From assembly GCF_047634355.1 (NCBI RefSeq), contig NZ_JBLIAL010000020.1: DNA of 29,361 nucleotides. One strand, written 5' to 3'. Shown piece after piece: positions 25,532 through 29,361 of this stretch; position 1 is the stretch's first letter, and every line of letters starts with the position of its first letter. The position numbers were made by a program, and so were the translations under genes. Source of the DNA: Porticoccus sp002341315 (lineage in GTDB: Bacteria > Pseudomonadota > Gammaproteobacteria > Pseudomonadales > Porticoccaceae). The notes below the pieces were generated by a model, which did not search any database, was not told the DNA's origin, and worked only from the letters and a program-made list of their open reading frames with translations.

Positions 25532-27064
25532 TTACAACGGAATATTGCCGTGCTTCCGCCAGGGATTCTCCAGTTGCTTGTCGCGCAACATGGAAAGCGA
25601 TCTCGCCACCCGTTTGCGAGTCAGGCTGGGCAAGATCACATCATCGATAAACCCGCGTTTACCAGCAATAAAGGGGTTGGCAAATTTCTCCCGGTATTCC
25701 TGCTCGCGGGCAGCAATTTTTTCCTGGTTGCCGATATCCTTGCGGAAAATAATCTCCACGGCGCCTTTTGGCCCCATCACTGCGATTTCCGCCGTAGGCC
25801 AGGCGAGGTTGACATCACCGCGCAGGTGTTTCGACGACATCACATCGTAGGCACCACCATAGGCCTTGCGGGTAATCACGGTCACTTTGGGGACAGTACA
25901 TTCCGCATAGGCGTATAACAACTTGGCACCGTGCTTGATGATGCCGCCATACTCCTGTGTCGTGCCAGGCATGAAGCCGGGCACATCGACAAATGTCAGC
26001 ACCGGGATATTGAAGGCATCACAGAAACGGATAAAGCGGGCTCCCTTTTTCGATGCATCAATATCCAGACAACCGGCCAGCACCATCGGCTGGTTGGCAA
26101 CCACACCCACGGTAGACCCTTCGATGCGGATAAAACCAATCACCAGGTTGGCTGCATAGTCTGGCTGCAATTCAAAAAAGTCACCCTCGTCCGCTACTTT
26201 TACAATCAGCTCTTTCATGTCGTAGGGCTGATTCGGGTCATCGGGAATCAGCGTATCCAGAGATGCTTCGGCTCGATCTGCCGGGTCTTCCGTTGGCCAG
26301 ACAGGTGGTTTCTCCTGGTTATTGGCCGGCAGGAATGTGATAAAACGGCGCAACTTGACCAGGGCCTCCACATCATTTTCAAACGCCAGGTCCGCCACGC
26401 CGGATTTGGACGAATGGGTGACTGCCCCTCCGAGCTGCTCCGCGGTGACCGTCTCATGGGTCACGGTTTTCACTACCTCGGGACCGGTCACAAACATATA
26501 GGAGCTGTCTTTGACCATGAAAATAAAGTCTGTGATGGCGGGGGAATACACCGCCCCACCCGCACAGGGGCCCATGATCATGGAAATTTGTGGAATGACA
26601 CCGGACGCCATGACATTGCGTTGAAACACGTCGGCATAGCCACCCAGGGAGGCTACGCCCTCCTGAATACGTGCACCACCGGAATCATTCAACCCTATAA
26701 CCGGCGCGCCCACTTTCATGGCGTGGTCCATCAGCTTACAGATTTTTTCTGCATGGGTTTCCGACAGGGAACCACCAAAAACCGTGAAGTCTTGGCTAAA
26801 CACAAACACCAGACGACCGTTGACGGTACCGTAGCCAATGACCACACCGTCGCCGGGAATATGCTCCTGCTCCATGCCGAAATCGGTACAGCGGTGCTCG
26901 ACAAACATGTCCCACTCCTCAAAGGAGCCGGGATCCAGCAGCAAGTCAATACGCTCACGAGCGGTCAGTTTGCCTTTGCTATGCTGGGCATCGATACGCT
27001 TCTGCCCACCGCCCATGCGGGCTTTTTCACGCATGGCTTCCAACTGTTCCATAATTTCGTACAT
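25532..27064 (-). CDS. pccB: Propionyl-CoA carboxylase beta subunit (carboxyltransferase)
   Basis: A 510-residue carboxyltransferase that moves CO2 from biotin to propionyl-CoA, giving (S)-methylmalonyl-CoA. It is the usual length for the family. It has two crotonase-like halves: the N-terminal one with DSGGARIQEGVASLGGYADVF and MGPCAGGAVYSPA, the C-terminal one with VDVPGFMPGTTQEYGGIIKHGAKLLYAYAE and TVITRKAYGGAYDVM. GGGAGA precedes the ATG at 27064. It follows scpA by 119 nt and forms a complex with pccA downstream. Confidence 0.96.
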   Translation of the reverse strand: MYEIMEQLEAMREKARMGGGQKRIDAQHSKGKLTARERIDLLLDPGSFEEWDMFVEHRCTDFGMEQEHIPGDGVVIGYGTVNGRLVFVFSQDFTVFGGSLSETHAEKICKLMDHAMKVGAPVIGLNDSGGARIQEGVASLGGYADVFQRNVMASGVIPQISMIMGPCAGGAVYSPAITDFIFMVKDSSYMFVTGPEVVKTVTHETVTAEQLGGAVTHSSKSGVADLAFENDVEALVKLRRFITFLPANNQEKPPVWPTEDPADRAEASLDTLIPDDPNQPYDMKELIVKVADEGDFFELQPDYAANLVIGFIRIEGSTVGVVANQPMVLAGCLDIDASKKGARFIRFCDAFNIPVLTFVDVPGFMPGTTQEYGGIIKHGAKLLYAYAECTVPKVTVITRKAYGGAYDVMSSKHLRGDVNLAWPTAEIAVMGPKGAVEIIFRKDIGNQEKIAAREQEYREKFANPFIAGKRGFIDDVILPSLTRKRVARSLSMLRDKQLENPWRKHGNIPL

Positions 27065-27183
27065 AGGGTTCTCCCAATCCTGGCTACCGAATCACAATCC
27101 GGCAACACGCCTTTCTGTTGTTCTAATAATGTACACGCCCGCCAGATGACTGGCCTGCCGGTGCCCCTTTCAAAAAGCGGAGC

Positions 27184-29325
27184 TTATTGTTCACTCAGCA
27201 GCGCAATCACCTCGGCAGCCGCCTGGGGGATATTGGTACCCGGCCCATAAATAGCGGCCACTCCCGCATCAAAGAGCTCCTGGTAATCCTGAGACGGAAT
27301 AACGCCACCACAAACCACCTTAATATCGCTGCCACCCTCTTTGCGCAGTGCGGCAATCAACTGGGGCACCAGCGTTTTATGACCAGCGGCCTGGGAAGAC
27401 ACACCCACCACATGGACGTCATTTTCGATCGCCATGCGGGCCGCCTCTTCAGGGGTTTGAAACATCGGGCTGATATCCACATCAAAACCGATATCAGCGA
27501 AAGCCGTGGCAATCACCTTGGCACCACGATCGTGACCATCCTGCCCCATTTTTGCCACCAGCATCCTGGGACGGCGACCGGCCCGTTCGGCAAAGGCCGA
27601 GACGCTCGCCTGAATGGCAGCAAAGGCCTCATCACCTTCATAAGCTGAACCGTAAACTCCACTGATGGTACGGGTTATCGCCTTGTGACGACCCCAGATT
27701 TTTTCCAGTGCAAATGAGATTTCTCCCACGGTGGCGCGGGCCCGAGCGGCATCTACGGCCAGTTCCAGCAGGTTGCCCTCCCCCGATTCCGCCGCTGCGG
27801 TGAGTGCATCCAGCGCCTGCTGGCAGGCATTGTTGTCGCGGTTGTCGCGCAGAGCCTGCAATCTCTCTACCTGTGATTCGCGTACGGCACTGTTATCAAT
27901 ATTGAGGATATCCACCGGGGATTCCTCAGCCTGCTGGTACTTATTGACACCGACAATGACCTCTTCCCCGCGGTCAATTCTGGCCTGCCGTTCTGCTGCC
28001 GCCTGCTCAATGCGGAGTTTCGGCATACCGGACTCCACCGCCTTGGTCATACCACCCATTTCCTCCACTTCTTCAATCAGGATGCGGGCTTCCTTGACGA
28101 GCTGGTCAGTGAGGCTCTCCACATAGTAAGAACCGGCCAGCGGGTCCACCACGTTAGTGATACCGGTTTCCTCCTGAATCACCAATTGCGTATTGCGGGC
28201 AATTCGAGCTGAGAACTCGGTTGGCAGGGCCAATGCCTCATCCAGTGCGTTGGTGTGCAGGGATTGGGTGCCGCCCAGTACGGCGGACATGGCTTCGATC
28301 GTGGTCCGCATAACATTGTTATAAGGGTCCTTGCTGGTCAGGCTGACACCGGACGTCTGGCAGTGGGTGCGCAGCATCAGCGATTTGTTGTCCCGTGGGT
28401 CGAACTTCTCCTTCATCAGGGTGGCCCAGAGAATCCGCGCAGCCCGCAGCTTGGCAATTTCCATAAAGAAATTCATACCGATGGCAAAGAAGAACGACAG
28501 GCGTGGTGCAAATTTATCCACGTCCAGACCGCTGGCAATTGCAGTGCGCACGTACTCGATACCATCGGCGATGGTATAGGCCAGCTCCTGCACATTGGTG
28601 GCTCCAGCTTCCTGCATGTGATAACCGGAAATGGAAATGGAGTTGAATCTGGGCATGTGCTGGGCGGTATAGCCAATAATATCGGAGACAATCCGCATCG
28701 AGGGCGCCGGTGGATAGATATAGGTATTGCGTACCATGAATTCCTTGAGAATGTCATTTTGTAGGGTTCCCGCCAGCTTGTCCGGGGTCACACCCTGCTC
28801 TTCGGCAGCGACAATGTAATTGGCCATGACTGGCAACACGGCACCGTTCATGGTCATGGACACCGAAACCTGATCGAGGGGAATGCTGTCGAACAGTACT
28901 TTCATATCCTCAACCGAATCAATGGCGACCCCGGCCTTGCCCACATCCCCCACGACTCGCTCATGGTCCGAATCGTAACCGCGGTGAGTGGGCAAATCGA
29001 ACGCCACCGAGAGGCCCTGTTGTCCGGCCGCCAGATTTCGACGATAAAAGGCATTGGACGCCTCGGCGGTGGAGAACCCGGCGTACTGCCGGACGGTCCA
29101 TGGACGTCCTGCATACATGGTAGCCTTGGGACCCCGTTTGAACGGTGAGAACCCGGGCAGGTTGTCCAAATGCGCCAGACCCGCCAGGTCCTCGGCAGTG
29201 TAGAGCGGTTTTACCGCAATACCTTCCGGGGTATTCCAGACAAGATCCTCGGGTGTTTTACCCTTGGTCTCCTTGGCCGCAAGGGCAGCCCATTCACGGT
29301 ATGAAGGTTTGGCGCTATCGGTCAT
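27184..29325 (-). CDS. scpA: Methylmalonyl-CoA mutase (B12-dependent, single chain)
   Basis: Rearranges (R)-methylmalonyl-CoA to succinyl-CoA with adenosylcobalamin. The 713 residues match the full-length catalytic chain. The N-terminal TIM barrel contains TVRQYAGFSTAEASNAFYRRNL, SVAFDLPTHRGYDSDH and SISGYHMQEAGA. The C-terminal B12 domain has the base-off motif DGHDRG, with cobalt-ligating His near residue 598, and ends with VCGGVIPSQDYQELFDAGVAAIYGPGT. AGAGG lies 9 nt before ATG 29325. It is the first gene of the operon within the window; its promoter is probably just beyond the right edge. Confidence 0.98.
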   Translation of the reverse strand: MTDSAKPSYREWAALAAKETKGKTPEDLVWNTPEGIAVKPLYTAEDLAGLAHLDNLPGFSPFKRGPKATMYAGRPWTVRQYAGFSTAEASNAFYRRNLAAGQQGLSVAFDLPTHRGYDSDHERVVGDVGKAGVAIDSVEDMKVLFDSIPLDQVSVSMTMNGAVLPVMANYIVAAEEQGVTPDKLAGTLQNDILKEFMVRNTYIYPPAPSMRIVSDIIGYTAQHMPRFNSISISGYHMQEAGATNVQELAYTIADGIEYVRTAIASGLDVDKFAPRLSFFFAIGMNFFMEIAKLRAARILWATLMKEKFDPRDNKSLMLRTHCQTSGVSLTSKDPYNNVMRTTIEAMSAVLGGTQSLHTNALDEALALPTEFSARIARNTQLVIQEETGITNVVDPLAGSYYVESLTDQLVKEARILIEEVEEMGGMTKAVESGMPKLRIEQAAAERQARIDRGEEVIVGVNKYQQAEESPVDILNIDNSAVRESQVERLQALRDNRDNNACQQALDALTAAAESGEGNLLELAVDAARARATVGEISFALEKIWGRHKAITRTISGVYGSAYEGDEAFAAIQASVSAFAERAGRRPRMLVAKMGQDGHDRGAKVIATAFADIGFDVDISPMFQTPEEAARMAIENDVHVVGVSSQAAGHKTLVPQLIAALRKEGGSDIKVVCGGVIPSQDYQELFDAGVAAIYGPGTNIPQAAAEVIALLSEQ

Positions 29326-29361
29326 CGAACACTACCTCTAATCAACTCAATCCCGCGCAAA

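Noticed and set aside
24166..27250. Two long plus-strand frames opposite pccA and pccB
   Set aside because: Both are mirrors of strongly conserved carboxylase genes and have no recognisable motif or ribosome site.

Overview
The window reads as a chromosomal segment of an aerobic, probably marine gammaproteobacterium. The protein set (ThiO-type thiamine synthesis, an alginate-export-like porin, single-subunit ATP sulfurylase, a c5-type cytochrome lipoprotein, the retropepsin/transglutaminase/ATP-grasp trio) suggests the Cellvibrionales neighbourhood. That placement is inferred from protein style only; no rRNA or marker gene is present. I see no insertion sequence, prophage or CRISPR array.

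Layout. (1) 1-293: the 5' part of a first moaA (minus strand, cut by the window edge), divergent from a porin (531-1802); a near-consensus FNR/Anr-type box lies between them. (2) 1893-8836: a thiamine operon on the plus strand with promoter, TPP riboswitch and a hairpin that covers the thiC Shine-Dalgarno, then thiC-thiO-thiS-thiG-thiDE-thiF(rhodanese). ThiO carries an unusual Cys/His-rich insert. (3) 8868-10313: a minus-strand carboxymuconolactone decarboxylase/AhpD-like gene and its TetR regulator; both start regions carry the same operator-like sequence, and the tetR mRNA looks leaderless. (4) 10346-12106: a second, complete moaA and mobA (molybdenum cofactor). (5) 12188-12747: a cytochrome c5-like lipoprotein with its own promoter and terminator. 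(6) 12782-15931: a three-gene minus-strand operon of retropepsin-like lipoprotein, inactive-transglutaminase/multi-TM protein and RimK-like ATP-grasp ligase. (7) 16175-16430: tRNA-Arg(CCG), a terminator, then four tight hairpins ending in a copy of the tRNA 3' end. (8) 16636-20243: an apparent operon tetR-cysC-sat-DHH phosphoesterase (sulfate activation), with an iterated CTATAG operator-like array in front. (9) 20370-21848: a CPA1-type cation/proton antiporter. (10) 21927-29325: minus-strand operon scpA-pccB-pccA-meaB-mce, which takes propionyl-CoA to succinyl-CoA.

How the genes work together. The thi genes make HMP-P, the thiazole moiety and thiamine phosphate under TPP feedback. The moaA/mobA genes serve molybdoenzymes; moaA copy 1 may be switched on without oxygen. 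CysC and Sat turn sulfate into PAPS, and the linked DHH protein may deal with a phosphonucleotide by-product. The propionate operon is metabolically complete for biotin- and B12-dependent propionyl-CoA oxidation, including the GTPase chaperone MeaB and the epimerase. The best candidates for under-described biology are the DHH protein in the sulfate operon, the ThiO insert, the post-tRNA hairpin array and the retropepsin trio.
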